From assembly GCA_038852285.1 (NCBI GenBank), contig JAWCKG010000004.1, positions 1-64,000 of the forward strand: a stretch of DNA of 64,000 nt. The letters run 5' to 3'. This document shows, in pieces, positions 1-8,410 of this stretch. Made by a program: the position numbers and the translations under genes. A model generated the notes under the pieces. It did no database searches, had not been told where the DNA came from, and worked only from the letters and a program-made list of their open reading frames with translations. How positions within the stretch are numbered: position 1 is the stretch's first letter; every line of letters starts with the position of its first letter. Source of the DNA: Candidatus Bathyarchaeia archaeon. Lineage in GTDB: Archaea > Thermoproteota > Bathyarchaeia > 40CM-2-53-6 > DTGE01.

Positions 1-394
1 ACCTTTCAGCCGACACATCCACACCTAGGTCGATGACCTCGAAGCCGGCGGCTTGAAGCATCATGATGACTATGTTCTTACCGATGTCGTGGACGTCGCC
101 CTTAACGGTTCCCATCACAACCTTCAACCCTCCGGCCTCACGTCTCCAAAATGGCTTTAATGTGTTCACAACCTCTGTGGCCAACAAGCCCGCCATCAGC
201 AAGTCTGAAAGGAACGCCTCCCCCCGCTCGTATCTCTCGCCTATCTCCTCCAAAGCCTCGACCATGATGTCTAATACCTCCCTTGGCTTAACGCCTAAAC
301 TCAGCGCCCTCTCCACCTCCCGCCTTAAAACCTCCGGCTCAGCCATATCCAATATCAACGCCTTTAAGCCAAAACTCGGTTGCTCCAAGTTCAT
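1..394 (-). CDS. Corrinoid (B12-binding) methyltransferase subunit, 3' end cut off by the window
   Basis: Reading the minus strand from an ATG at 394 gives about 131 residues running off the window edge. The N-terminal ~80 residues are helical, as in the cap domain of MtaC/MtbC/MttC corrinoid proteins. They are followed by GTVKGDVHDIGKN, which carries the D-x-H-x-x-G motif whose His ligates cobalt from below, and then a Rossmann-type stretch (MMLQAAGFEVIDLGVDV). In the known family these proteins shuttle methyl groups between a substrate-specific methyltransferase and a MtaA/MtrH-type acceptor. No partner methyltransferase is visible beside it, although a UroD/MtaA-like gene lies at 7337-8410. 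The substrate cannot be told. About 80 C-terminal residues are expected outside the window. Confidence 0.9.
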   Translation of the reverse strand, partial: MNLEQPSFGLKALILDMAEPEVLRREVERALSLGVKPREVLDIMVEALEEIGERYERGEAFLSDLLMAGLLATEVVNTLKPFWRREAGGLKVVMGTVKGDVHDIGKNIVIMMLQAAGFEVIDLGVDVSAER

Positions 395-730
395 CCACAA
401 CCTCAACGGCGGCACAGCTAAACAAGTTAAGCCCTTAACCCATAAAAAGCTATAATTTCCACCCCTTAAACCATTTCAACCTTAAAGGTATAAGGAGGCT
501 GAATGACTTTAAACGAAGGGATAAAAAAGTACGCCGTCGAATCATTCTTATCCCATGTCTTTATCCCTAGTCATTAATTTAGAAACAGACCTGTAAACCT
601 GACCGAAAGAGCTAATCGACGTCGAACAGAAATACCGAGGGTTTCAGAAGCACAGCGATATAGGTATCCCAGAATTTAAACAATTAAATGATGTTTGACC
701 AACTCAAACTGACTCATTGTAAAGAGACCT
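395..730. other. Intergenic stretch, no supported gene
   Basis: AT-rich spacer. The only coding-like item is a 24-residue plus-strand frame at 503-577, preceded by a good Shine-Dalgarno match (aaggagg at 491-497). It is too short to support alone. No repeats or RNA fold were recognised. Confidence 0.4.
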
Positions 731-919
731 TTAATCCTCTCGATGCTCGTGAGGTTCAGGTGGGGCGTATAGGAACCGGATGGCATTCAACCGTATAGGG
801 CAATGCTCACAGAACTTCGGTTGATCCTCAACCCGTATGAGCTTCCCAATCTGATCTAACACCCTGCAGTTGAAGACTCTATGGGAAATATCCTGCAACC
901 CATATAGGCAGTCGGCCAT
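731..919 (-). CDS. Small four-cysteine protein, unknown function
   Basis: About 62 residues from the ATG at 919; an in-frame ATG at 955 would add 12. Four cysteines are present, the last two as CEHC, so a metal-binding mini-domain is possible. The sequence ends in a charged, His-rich tail (PPEPHEHRED). No family was recognised and no neighbour suggests a role. Composition looks coding rather than accidental, but a spurious frame is possible. Confidence 0.45.
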   Translation of the reverse strand: MADCLYGLQDISHRVFNCRVLDQIGKLIRVEDQPKFCEHCPIRLNAIRFLYAPPEPHEHRED

Positions 920-1323
920 GTTTTTAACCCACCTCCATTTCCGCCAATAAACCATATTTTAACCTTATGGGCGAATCCGCGACATGTTTAAATGATTCAC
1001 ATGGGCTGCTTTAACCCCTTCACCGGTAAATAAGCCAAGAAACCTGGATTCTACCTACTAATGCTTTAAAGCTAACACTGAGGTGCCGTCAATTTAGCGC
1101 TACTATCCTTTATCATCCTCATTATATTGAAACAGTGTTGAAGGCCTAAACACTCTTAGCCGCGAAACTGAGGTTTTAACGGGATTGAAAGAGGAGGCGG
1201 CTTATCATATCGTCAATTCACCTCTCGATGCTGAGAATTTGTCCACTTCATCAACTCGTCGGTTTGTTTGAACGGGAAGATGGGCTTTTTAAACTTGGTA
1301 TTGAATTGTGGTCGAAACCGTTT
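920..1323. other. Intergenic stretch, nothing recognised
   Basis: No coding frame, tRNA or strong hairpin was seen. A plus-strand frame starting at 1228 lies mostly antisense to endA and is treated as a shadow. Confidence 0.4.
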
Positions 1324-1887
1324 TTAAGCTTTAAACCATTTAAATATCAAATAGTCGATTTTGCCTTTGCCATTTTTCGGGCAGGCTATGATGAATTGCT
1401 TTCTCACAGTGGTGGCCAGTCGACCAGCCCTCACGATTTCAAAGGGTCCCATCGAGTCCTTTCTAGATTTAACGGAGATGATGAAGGGCGCGTGATCTAT
1501 GCCGGGCCCTCTCTCATACACGGCGAAGTCTGATCCAAACTTGATCCCAGGGGTTACCACGTATCCTTTATCACGCAGATCCTTATAGATCATGTACGAT
1601 TTCTCGAAGTTGTTGTACAGCTTCGCCGCTTTGTTTAGTAACGTTTTCATCTTCACTGGTCTACCGTCTTTCTGGGACCTAATTTCCAATAAACCTTTTT
1701 CTTGGAGGTATATGGCCTCCATTATGTCTAGGGTTAATGGTGCTTGAAACTCTTGGCCGGGCTTCGGCTTCGGTATGCCAACGGGCTTGCCGTAAAAGCC
1801 TAGGCGGTAGAGGTGGTTAGCCTCGTTAAAATCCCAAACTATGATTCTGCCTCCAACCAGATTACCTATGGTCTTCAAGTCGATCAA
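1324..1887 (-). CDS. endA: tRNA-splicing endonuclease, catalytic subunit
   Basis: 187 residues, close to the usual archaeal alpha-type EndA (~180). The C-terminal nuclease domain carries the expected triad: Y124 in FAVYERG, H132 in GIDHAP and K163 in TVRKQF. The His-Lys spacing is family-like. The N-terminal half is the tRNA_int_endo_N-type domain. The enzyme cleaves bulge-helix-bulge structures in pre-tRNA. It starts at an ATG that overlaps the stop of the PhoU-like gene (ATGA), so the two are co-transcribed. Its presence matters because this window holds a tRNA-Gln with four introns and a tRNA-Gly with one. Whether it works as alpha4 or with a separate beta subunit cannot be seen here. Confidence 0.93.
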   Translation of the reverse strand: MIDLKTIGNLVGGRIIVWDFNEANHLYRLGFYGKPVGIPKPKPGQEFQAPLTLDIMEAIYLQEKGLLEIRSQKDGRPVKMKTLLNKAAKLYNNFEKSYMIYKDLRDKGYVVTPGIKFGSDFAVYERGPGIDHAPFIISVKSRKDSMGPFEIVRAGRLATTVRKQFIIACPKNGKGKIDYLIFKWFKA

Positions 1888-2555
1888 CCGTATATGGCTA
1901 TGAGCCTGATTAAGTCGATGACGTTCATTCCTATGTCTGAGATCATCTCAACGTGGTTTAGGATTTCCCTCATCAGCAACATCGCTGGTATAGGTAAGTT
2001 TGATTTTAAAATCTTCATGTCTAAGCTTCTGTTCTTTTCATCTAAGCTCTTCTCCATTTGCTCAACGTTTTTAGAAAGCTCTAACGCTTTCTCCGGGTTA
2101 AAGCCAAGGGACATCATCGTTTCCCTTACCTTAATAATTTGCTCCAACACCATGGTCATAAACTCAACCAACTCTGCCATGTACTTCTCATTTACCTTCC
2201 ATTTCTGCTTCTCCAAATCCATTAAACGGTAGGCCACGGCCTCAGCGTAATCGGAGATTTTTTCAACCTCGAAAATCAGCCGAAGAAAGCTCTCCCTGCT
2301 TATCAGAAGAGACCCAACGGAGGCGATTTCCTCCAACAGCTTGGACTTCGCTTGTTTGGATTCAGATATCAGCTTACCCATCTCTAAGCTGTGCTTATCC
2401 GCTTCCTCACCGTTCCGATTAGACACACTTTCCATCAGCAAGGTCAGCTCCCTAACGATATCCACCACTATCCTAGCGTGATCCTGACACATGTTAAGCA
2501 TCCTACGCCTTACAGCAGCCTCAGTTTCCAGGGGATACGTCACACCGCACACCAA
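1884..2555 (-). CDS. PhoU-like / DUF47 family protein
   Basis: 223 residues, almost entirely helical, with heptad-like charged helices typical of the PhoU/DUF47 (TIGR00153) fold. Members usually sit beside phosphate permeases (PitA) and modulate phosphate uptake, but no permease lies nearby; the downstream partner is endA by a 4-nt overlap. The start is TTG at 2555 or the adjacent in-frame GTG. Family assignment rests on helix pattern and residues such as EVEKISDYAEAVAYRL. The exact role is unknown. Confidence 0.7.
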   Translation of the reverse strand: MVCGVTYPLETEAAVRRRMLNMCQDHARIVVDIVRELTLLMESVSNRNGEEADKHSLEMGKLISESKQAKSKLLEEIASVGSLLISRESFLRLIFEVEKISDYAEAVAYRLMDLEKQKWKVNEKYMAELVEFMTMVLEQIIKVRETMMSLGFNPEKALELSKNVEQMEKSLDEKNRSLDMKILKSNLPIPAMLLMREILNHVEMISDIGMNVIDLIRLIAIYG

Positions 2556-2698
2556 TCATATTGTTTACATGGTAAAAAATACTCGAATTTAAATAAAAGA
2601 TTTGTCTTCGACCCGCCTTCCTGAAGATGAAAACCAGTTCTCTAAAAGTTTAAAAGGCTTATTTAGCCCGCTGAAAACAGTTGGAGTCGTGATGTTTA

Positions 2699-2872
2699 AT
2701 GGAGGAAGAGAGGTCTCAGGTCACTGGAATACTCTATGAATGCTTAAACTGCGGCTCGAAGGTAAGCTTAGAGGAGCTTTCCATGACACCTGAAATAAAA
2801 TGCCCCTACTGCGGATACCGAGTCCTAAAGAAGTCGAGGCCTCCGATCGTAAAACGCGTTAAAGCTAGGTAA
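2699..2872 (+). CDS. rpoP: DNA-directed RNA polymerase subunit P (Rpo12)
   Basis: 57 residues starting at the ATG at 2699. It contains the paired zinc ribbon YECLNCG ... KCPYCGYRVLKK (C15, C18, C35, C38) and the basic tail RPPIVKRVKAR, diagnostic of archaeal Rpo12/RpoP, the homologue of eukaryotic Rpb12. It helps assemble the Rpo3/Rpo10/Rpo11 platform of RNA polymerase. It lies 35 bp upstream of glyS on the same strand, and a TATA-like tttaaaa sits about 45 bp upstream. Length is normal for the family. Confidence 0.95.
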   Translation: MEEERSQVTGILYECLNCGSKVSLEELSMTPEIKCPYCGYRVLKKSRPPIVKRVKAR

Positions 2873-2907
2873 CGACCCTGCGAACCGGCATAACTCGTTG
2901 ATTTAGG

Positions 2908-4629
2908 TTGGTGCCTTCAGTGGACTTGTATGATAGGGTTCTGGAGCTTTCAAGAAGGAGGGGATTTTTCTGGCCCTCCTTCGAAATCTACGGAGGAGTG
3001 GGGGGCTTCATCGACTTTGGGCCATTAGGCGCTAAGATAATGTGGAAGTTGAAGAATCATTGGAGGGATTTCTTCGTAAGGTTGGAGGGGTTGTTAGAGA
3101 TCATAACCCCCGTCATCACACCCAGCAGGGTTTTTGAAGCTTCAGGACACGTTGAACATTTTCGAGATCCCATGGTGACTTGTTTAAGCTGTGAAAAGAA
3201 GTTTCGGGCTGACCAACTCCTTGAAGAAGTGGTAGGGAAGCGGTTTGAAGGAAAACCTTTAGAAACCATAGATTTCTTCATAGCGGAAAAGAACGTAAGA
3301 TGCCCCGAGTGTGGAGGCAAGCTTTCTAGATCTGAGTTTTTCACTACAATGTTCAGGACGACGATAGGACCCTATAGCGAGGAAGTAGCGTATGGAAGGC
3401 CTGAAGCGGCTCAAGGCATGTTCCTAGACTTTAAACGTGTATACGAGACTGCTAGAGAAAGGTTTCCATTAGGCATAGCTCAAATCGGCAGAGCTATGAG
3501 AAACGAGATCTCCCCTAGGCAGGGACCTATAAGGCTCAGAGAGTTCACTATCATGGAGTTCGAATTCTTCTTTGACCCTGAAAACCCCATGTGTGAGAAG
3601 CTTCCCTCGATTGAAAACTTGGAAATCAATTTGCTACCCAGCCTCGTGAGGGAGAAGGGCGTTGAAGAGCCTGTTAAAATAACCCTTCGAAAGGCCGTTG
3701 AAGAGGGCTTCATCACATCGGAATGGCTCGCGTATTTTATGGGTAAATCCGTGAAGTTTCTAGAGCAGCTGGGAATAGAACCTGATGATCAGCGTTTTGA
3801 GGAGAAGCTTCCTACCGAGAGGGCTCACTACTCCCTTCAAACCTTTGACCAGCAGGTTAAGCTTGATAGGTGGGGATGGACCGAGGTGGCTGGGTTCGCC
3901 TATAGAGGGGACTATGACCTTAAGAGACATGCCTTGTACTCGAAGGTGGACATGAGGATTTTTAAGGGATATGAGCAACCGGTTGAAAAGGTCATCAGGT
4001 CTATTCACCCAGTTGAAGGGGAGGTGATTAAATTGTTCGGGGAGCGAGCTAAGCTCGTATTGGAAAAGCTTCGAGAAGCCGAACCTGAGGAAGTTTACAG
4101 CCAATTGGGAAGGCAAGGGTTTTTTAAGTTAGGTGAATTTACAATTCCAGCCTCATGCTTCCTCCGAGAGGAGAAGAGGGTTAAGGAGACGGGAGCGAGG
4201 TTTATACCCCATGTCGTCGAGCCCAGCTTTGGGGCTGAAAGGCTTCTCTACGCAATTTTGGAGAAAGCCTACTCAGTTAAGGAGGGAAGGGTTGTACTTC
4301 AGTTGCCTAGTTTCCTGTCACCTTACGATGTAGCCGTGTTCCCCTTAGTTTCAAAAAACGGATTAAATGATTACTCTTACAAGCTTAGCCAACAACTCCT
4401 ATACCAAGGATTCGACGTTTTCTATGATGAGAAAGGCTCGATAGGTCGGAGATACGCGAGGGCGGATGAAGCGGGAATACCTGCAGCCATAACCATCGAC
4501 TACCAGACCATGCAGGATGACACGGTTACGGTCAGGGATCGAGATTCTTGGAGTCAAATTAGAGTTGACGTAAAACGGTTAGATAGTTATTTGACCGAGC
4601 TGCTGAAACGTAGCAAGAGAATTGATTAA
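2908..4629 (+). CDS. glyS: Glycyl-tRNA synthetase, archaeal/eukaryotic alpha2 type
   Basis: 573 residues, normal for the homodimeric class II enzyme. The N-terminus shows the GlyRS signature FFWPSFEIYGGVGGFIDFGP. An inserted zinc knuckle (CLSCEKKF ... CPECGGKL) lies near residues 90-145. Motif 2 is around IGRAMRNEISPRQGP and the C-terminal anticodon-binding domain around VFPLVSKNGL. It charges tRNA-Gly; a tRNA-Gly(CCC) gene is at 61729. Possible starts are TTG 2908, GTG 2911 and GTG 2920. It probably forms a unit with rpoP upstream and trm5 downstream (2-nt gap). Confidence 0.96.
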   Translation: MVPSVDLYDRVLELSRRRGFFWPSFEIYGGVGGFIDFGPLGAKIMWKLKNHWRDFFVRLEGLLEIITPVITPSRVFEASGHVEHFRDPMVTCLSCEKKFRADQLLEEVVGKRFEGKPLETIDFFIAEKNVRCPECGGKLSRSEFFTTMFRTTIGPYSEEVAYGRPEAAQGMFLDFKRVYETARERFPLGIAQIGRAMRNEISPRQGPIRLREFTIMEFEFFFDPENPMCEKLPSIENLEINLLPSLVREKGVEEPVKITLRKAVEEGFITSEWLAYFMGKSVKFLEQLGIEPDDQRFEEKLPTERAHYSLQTFDQQVKLDRWGWTEVAGFAYRGDYDLKRHALYSKVDMRIFKGYEQPVEKVIRSIHPVEGEVIKLFGERAKLVLEKLREAEPEEVYSQLGRQGFFKLGEFTIPASCFLREEKRVKETGARFIPHVVEPSFGAERLLYAILEKAYSVKEGRVVLQLPSFLSPYDVAVFPLVSKNGLNDYSYKLSQQLLYQGFDVFYDEKGSIGRRYARADEAGIPAAITIDYQTMQDDTVTVRDRDSWSQIRVDVKRLDSYLTELLKRSKRID

Positions 4630-4631
4630 CG

Positions 4632-5507
4632 TTGCCTAGAAGAAGGTTGAGGCTACTGGAGAAAGCGGCTCAAAACATTGTGGGTTCTGAAAACGCGAAA
4701 CTCTTGATGAAGGGCGTAGACATAGTAGGGGACATAGCTGTTGTAAAATTTCCCGAGGATTTGAAAAGCTTTAGACGCGCTGTGGCATTGGAGCTTTTAA
4801 AGGAAGCCCCGTATTTAAAGGTGGTTTTACAGCAATCCTCACCGGTTTCCGGTAAATATAGGCTGAGGAGGCTTAGCTGGTTAGCGGGGGAAAGAAGGAA
4901 AACAACCTTCCACAGGGAGTATGGTTGCCTTTACAAGGTAAATCTGGAGAGGACCTATTTTTCTCCTCGGCTGAGCGCTGAGAGGCATAGAGTAGCCTCT
5001 CAACTTCAGCTTGAAGGTGGAGAAAAACTTATCCTAAACATGTTCGCGGGTGTTGGATGCTTCTCCATACTTATCGCTAAAAGAAATAAAGCATGTAAAG
5101 TTTATTCCGTCGACCTCAATAGACATGCCGTCGAGCTGATGGTTTACAACGCATATTTGAATAAGGTGAGGAGACAGGTGACCTCGATCCTAGGCGATGC
5201 ACGCCACGTGGCGTTTAACCTCTTCCAACGAAAGGTTGACAGGGTTTTAATGCCTTTGCCTGAAAAGGCGAAGGAATATTTAAACTGTGCCGTAGCAGCC
5301 CTCAAGCCGGAAGGAGGCATTATACACTATCAGACCTTCATACACGCATCTAAAAACATCAATCCAGCGAAGGCCGCTGAAGATGAAGTAAGGAATGAAT
5401 TAAAGAACATCCCACATGAAATTCTACTCTCGAAAGTTATTAGAGATGTAGGTCCCAGATGGTTTCATGTAGCCGTTGACGTCAAGACGACGAGCGCTTT
5501 AATTTAG
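4632..5507 (+). CDS. trm5: tRNA (guanine37-N1)-methyltransferase Trm5 (Taw22 family)
   Basis: 291 residues with a TTG start 2 nt after the glyS stop. The SAM-binding Rossmann core begins near residue 136 with NMFAGVGCFSI, followed by VYSVDLN, where the acidic residue binds the SAM ribose, and the Trm5 motif DRVLMPLPEKAKEYL. Family members methylate N1 of G37 next to the anticodon, and some also act in wyosine synthesis. Length and motifs fit archaeal Trm5 without the long D1 domain. Linkage to glyS and rpoP is a translation/transcription housekeeping cluster. Confidence 0.9.
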   Translation: MPRRRLRLLEKAAQNIVGSENAKLLMKGVDIVGDIAVVKFPEDLKSFRRAVALELLKEAPYLKVVLQQSSPVSGKYRLRRLSWLAGERRKTTFHREYGCLYKVNLERTYFSPRLSAERHRVASQLQLEGGEKLILNMFAGVGCFSILIAKRNKACKVYSVDLNRHAVELMVYNAYLNKVRRQVTSILGDARHVAFNLFQRKVDRVLMPLPEKAKEYLNCAVAALKPEGGIIHYQTFIHASKNINPAKAAEDEVRNELKNIPHEILLSKVIRDVGPRWFHVAVDVKTTSALI

Positions 5508-5544
5508 ACGTTTAAACTCATCAGCGAGACATAAAACAATTAAT

Positions 5545-6168
5545 TTATTGGTTAATAACTTCAGGTTGAAGTTTTGATTTTGAGAGTGACCCTCTATGAC
5601 GATTTAAATCATTGATGATCTCTACCACGAGATCTTTTAAGGCTGGATCTTTAATGAGCGCCGTTAATCGGTTTTCCTCCTCCCAGAATTCCTGGACCTT
5701 ACTCGGTGAAAACCCAGATTGCTCATACTCATAGGCTTGAATCAACGTTTCAAGCTTGTCCGAAACCTTAACGACTTGGGCTTCGACACTGTTCCCTTCG
5801 CGATAATCCCTTAGAAGGCTTAAATATCGCTCCTTTAAACTAGGCTCAAGCCGCTTCAACGTAAATTCTTCAATGGTCTTCTCAGCCCTTTTCTTAAAGT
5901 CTTCACCAATTAGCTTTGAAACTCTTCTATCCATGTCCAAGAGCATGGCTTCTGAGATATCGTGAAGCAAGCTCATTTCCACAACCTTATAACCATCCAA
6001 TGTAACACCTTTAGCGGCCAAAGTGTCGGCAAGACTCATCGCGATAAAGCTTGTTCTCGCCACATGATCGGCTACCGACTCCACCGACCATCTGCCCAAT
6101 CCTCTTAGAAGCCAACCTGTTCGTGGCACGTTCTTCAGCTTACCGAACTCCAACCACGTAGTTATCAA
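5545..6168 (-). CDS. HD-domain phosphohydrolase, YfbR (5'-nucleotidase)-like
   Basis: 207 residues. Metal ligands of the HD superfamily are visible: H35 (VADHVART), H69-D70 (LLHDISE) and D137 (VKVSDKLE), with the YfbR/HD_3 spacing. Characterised relatives are deoxynucleoside 5'-monophosphatases; the substrate here is inferred only. It lies downstream of the site-2 protease gene on the same strand with a 24-bp gap, so it may be co-transcribed. Confidence 0.82.
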   Translation of the reverse strand: MITTWLEFGKLKNVPRTGWLLRGLGRWSVESVADHVARTSFIAMSLADTLAAKGVTLDGYKVVEMSLLHDISEAMLLDMDRRVSKLIGEDFKKRAEKTIEEFTLKRLEPSLKERYLSLLRDYREGNSVEAQVVKVSDKLETLIQAYEYEQSGFSPSKVQEFWEEENRLTALIKDPALKDLVVEIINDLNRHRGSLSKSKLQPEVINQ

Positions 6169-6192
6169 CGCTCAACCCTCCTGAAACGTTGT

Positions 6193-7011
6193 TCATAATA
6201 GTTTGAGGAAGACTACCACCCATACAGGTATGGTGACGAGAAACCATATCCGTCGATCCCAAGTATAGATTTTCTGTCCATCCATCATCCCTAATGGAAG
6301 CAAGTTAAACGCAGCCAACCAGAGATTGACGACAAACCCTATTTCACCTATATCGGATAGAAGGGTTACACGCGTTATGGATAATGTTAAAAACATTAGG
6401 GCCACCGCCAAGTTCGCTAAGGGTCCTGCGAGAGATATAATTCCATACATCCTTTTATTAGCCATGTATGGTGTCTTTGGCGATATGTAGACTGCACCGG
6501 GGGCGGCGAATACCACTGATCCCCGGGACAGTAGGGCGAAGGCTAAGGCCATCAGCAAACCTAAAGGCCAGAGTTTAAACTCAGCGTGGCATCCGAGCTT
6601 TCTTCCATAATATCTGTGGGATAACTCATGGGCTACGAAGCCTAAACCAACCGTCAACAGGGAGATTAGAAAGGCGTTAAAAAACACCCTGACCCCGTAA
6701 ACGCTCAACGACGAAAGATCGTGAAATCGGCCTGGATTTAAAGCCACGTTTATTGAGAAGCAAAACCCTAACACCAACCACGCTATGATTAGGTCTCTAA
6801 GCTCTCTTGAAAAATGGAGCTTGCCCGCGGTTGATAATCCCTCTTTCAAACCTAATTCTCGAAAGGAAACAGTGTCGCCCCCCCGCTTGTAAAGGAGGCT
6901 TTTACATTCATGGTTCTCCGGCAGCCTGTGATCGACACAAAGCGCTTTTCCACAATGCCTGCATCTAAACGGTAAATTAATTTCAAGCCTACAATACTCG
7001 CATCTAGGCAT
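6193..7011 (-). CDS. Membrane site-2 metalloprotease (M50) with N-terminal AN1-type zinc finger
   Basis: 272 residues. Residues 1-36 form an AN1-type finger (C4, C7, C17, C20, C25, H28, H34, C36). Hydrophobic segments follow, with the zinc-protease motif H128-ELS-H132 inside a membrane helix and the second motif FNLLPLGMMDG (D244 as likely third ligand). M50 enzymes cleave substrates within the membrane. The AN1 finger suggests a cytosolic docking or ubiquitin-fold-binding head; such fusions are known from other archaea. Partner or substrate is not evident. Confidence 0.88.
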   Translation of the reverse strand: MPRCEYCRLEINLPFRCRHCGKALCVDHRLPENHECKSLLYKRGGDTVSFRELGLKEGLSTAGKLHFSRELRDLIIAWLVLGFCFSINVALNPGRFHDLSSLSVYGVRVFFNAFLISLLTVGLGFVAHELSHRYYGRKLGCHAEFKLWPLGLLMALAFALLSRGSVVFAAPGAVYISPKTPYMANKRMYGIISLAGPLANLAVALMFLTLSITRVTLLSDIGEIGFVVNLWLAAFNLLPLGMMDGQKIYTWDRRIWFLVTIPVWVVVFLKLL

Positions 7012-7336
7012 GTTGAAACACGAATCTAATATTCGACCTTGAGATATTTAAAGAGGTTCGGATTTTTCAATCGACTTAAAGAGAGTTGGGGAGTTTAAAA
7101 GCAGTCTTCCCCTAAACTCGGCATTGGTTTAGCTAAAATTTGGCTGAAGCTTTAATGTTTCCCACGATTCATGATGAGGTTTTTGAAATGGTATTTTATG
7201 GACCGTCTCCCATGTACGCTCGCTTAGATGTGAAAGTAAAGTATCCGTGTAGATCTATCGTTTAGGTTTAATCCAGTTTCAGCTAATTAAAGGTGTTAAG
7301 CCAAATACGGTAAAGGTAAACGACGGTCATTGGTTT
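7012..7336. other. Intergenic stretch, promoter of the AN1-M50 gene, otherwise empty
   Basis: 325 bp with no plausible coding frame. The AT-rich part near 7040-7080 probably holds the minus-strand promoter. No repeat or RNA gene was recognised. Confidence 0.35.
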
Positions 7337-8410
7337 TCATAAACGTGCTTTACCATTATTTTGAGGTTTAACAGGGTATTTTCCATAGTTTCTACCTGCT
7401 TTCATGAATGTTAAAAAGTTTTCATATGAAAAGCCAGGCATTATTAGGCAGCCTGAGCTGAGGATGTATCCGCCGCCTCCAGCGGCACTCGCGACGCATG
7501 CTCGAGTTTTAACTTCTACTTCTTCCATTGGCGCTCGATGTAGAACCCATGATGGATCTACATTTCCCATCAAGCAAACTTCGCCTTCGAAGAAGCTTTT
7601 GGCGGAGCTTAGGTTGATCACGTGATCAACCTCGAATATGTCTGGCTTCACCTCTTTAATGGAATGCCATATCGGCGAGCTGTTTCCACAGATATGTAGG
7701 GAGGTTATGGCGCCCTGTTTTTTCCACGCGTAGAAGACTTGTTTTAACATTGGAACAGCCCATTTTGAGAAATTCTGCGGAGAGATCAACCCTGGGCCTG
7801 CGAAGGAGTCTCCTAAATGGAGGATGTGGGCGCCGGATTTGATTAAGGCTTCCCCCAGCTCGATCATGTATTCAGCCGCAAACTTGATCAGCTTCTCCGC
7901 AAGTTCTCGGTTGACGTAGAGATCCTTGAGGAAGGTTTCTAGACCCCTGATTTCAGCGGCCAAGGAGAACGGCCCTTGTCCCCCCGAATATACGGCGACT
8001 TTTCTTCCATACTTCTTACATGTCAATTCAACGGCTTTCAACAGAGTTGGGAGTCTGCCATCGCGATGAACATCAGGTATGGAAAGCGCCTCAACATCCT
8101 CTATGCTCTTTATGGGAGAATTCCCAGGATGGGGAACGCCGTCTTCAGGGAATTCGAGGCTTAAACCAGCAGCTTGGGCGAAAAGGTATACGTCAGCGTA
8201 AGCGATTATACCATCGTAACCAAATCTCTCATACCCGTAGGATACGGCTTTGAAAAGTTTTTTGGCGTCGTGACAGAACTCGCGTACAGTATGGCCTACG
8301 TGCCTCGCGAGGGCATATGTGATGAGGGGGATAATGGGAACTCGGTCGCCCTCCTCATGGTTTACAGAGGCCTCCACTCTCTCCAACCCTGAAAGCTCAT
8401 TTCTGGGCAA
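7337..8410 (-). CDS. Uroporphyrinogen decarboxylase-family methyltransferase (MtaA/CmuA-like)
   Basis: 357 residues of the UroD-fold TIM barrel. The zinc site of cobamide-dependent methyltransferases is present: H239-I-C241 in SLHICGN and C321 in SSGC. True haem-pathway UroD lacks this set, so methyl transfer between a corrinoid protein and a thiol acceptor is the likely chemistry. Typical members are ~340 residues. The gene starts inside the 3' end of ubiX (14-bp overlap), implying co-transcription. A corrinoid protein is encoded at the window start, but no link between the two is shown. Confidence 0.82.
   Translation of the reverse strand: MPRNELSGLERVEASVNHEEGDRVPIIPLITYALARHVGHTVREFCHDAKKLFKAVSYGYERFGYDGIIAYADVYLFAQAAGLSLEFPEDGVPHPGNSPIKSIEDVEALSIPDVHRDGRLPTLLKAVELTCKKYGRKVAVYSGGQGPFSLAAEIRGLETFLKDLYVNRELAEKLIKFAAEYMIELGEALIKSGAHILHLGDSFAGPGLISPQNFSKWAVPMLKQVFYAWKKQGAITSLHICGNSSPIWHSIKEVKPDIFEVDHVINLSSAKSFFEGEVCLMGNVDPSWVLHRAPMEEVEVKTRACVASAAGGGGYILSSGCLIMPGFSYENFLTFMKAGRNYGKYPVKPQNNGKARL

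Noticed and set aside
1228-1533. Plus-strand frame of 101 codons
   Set aside because: It overlaps endA on the opposite strand, whose catalytic motifs are clear; the frame has no family-like features.
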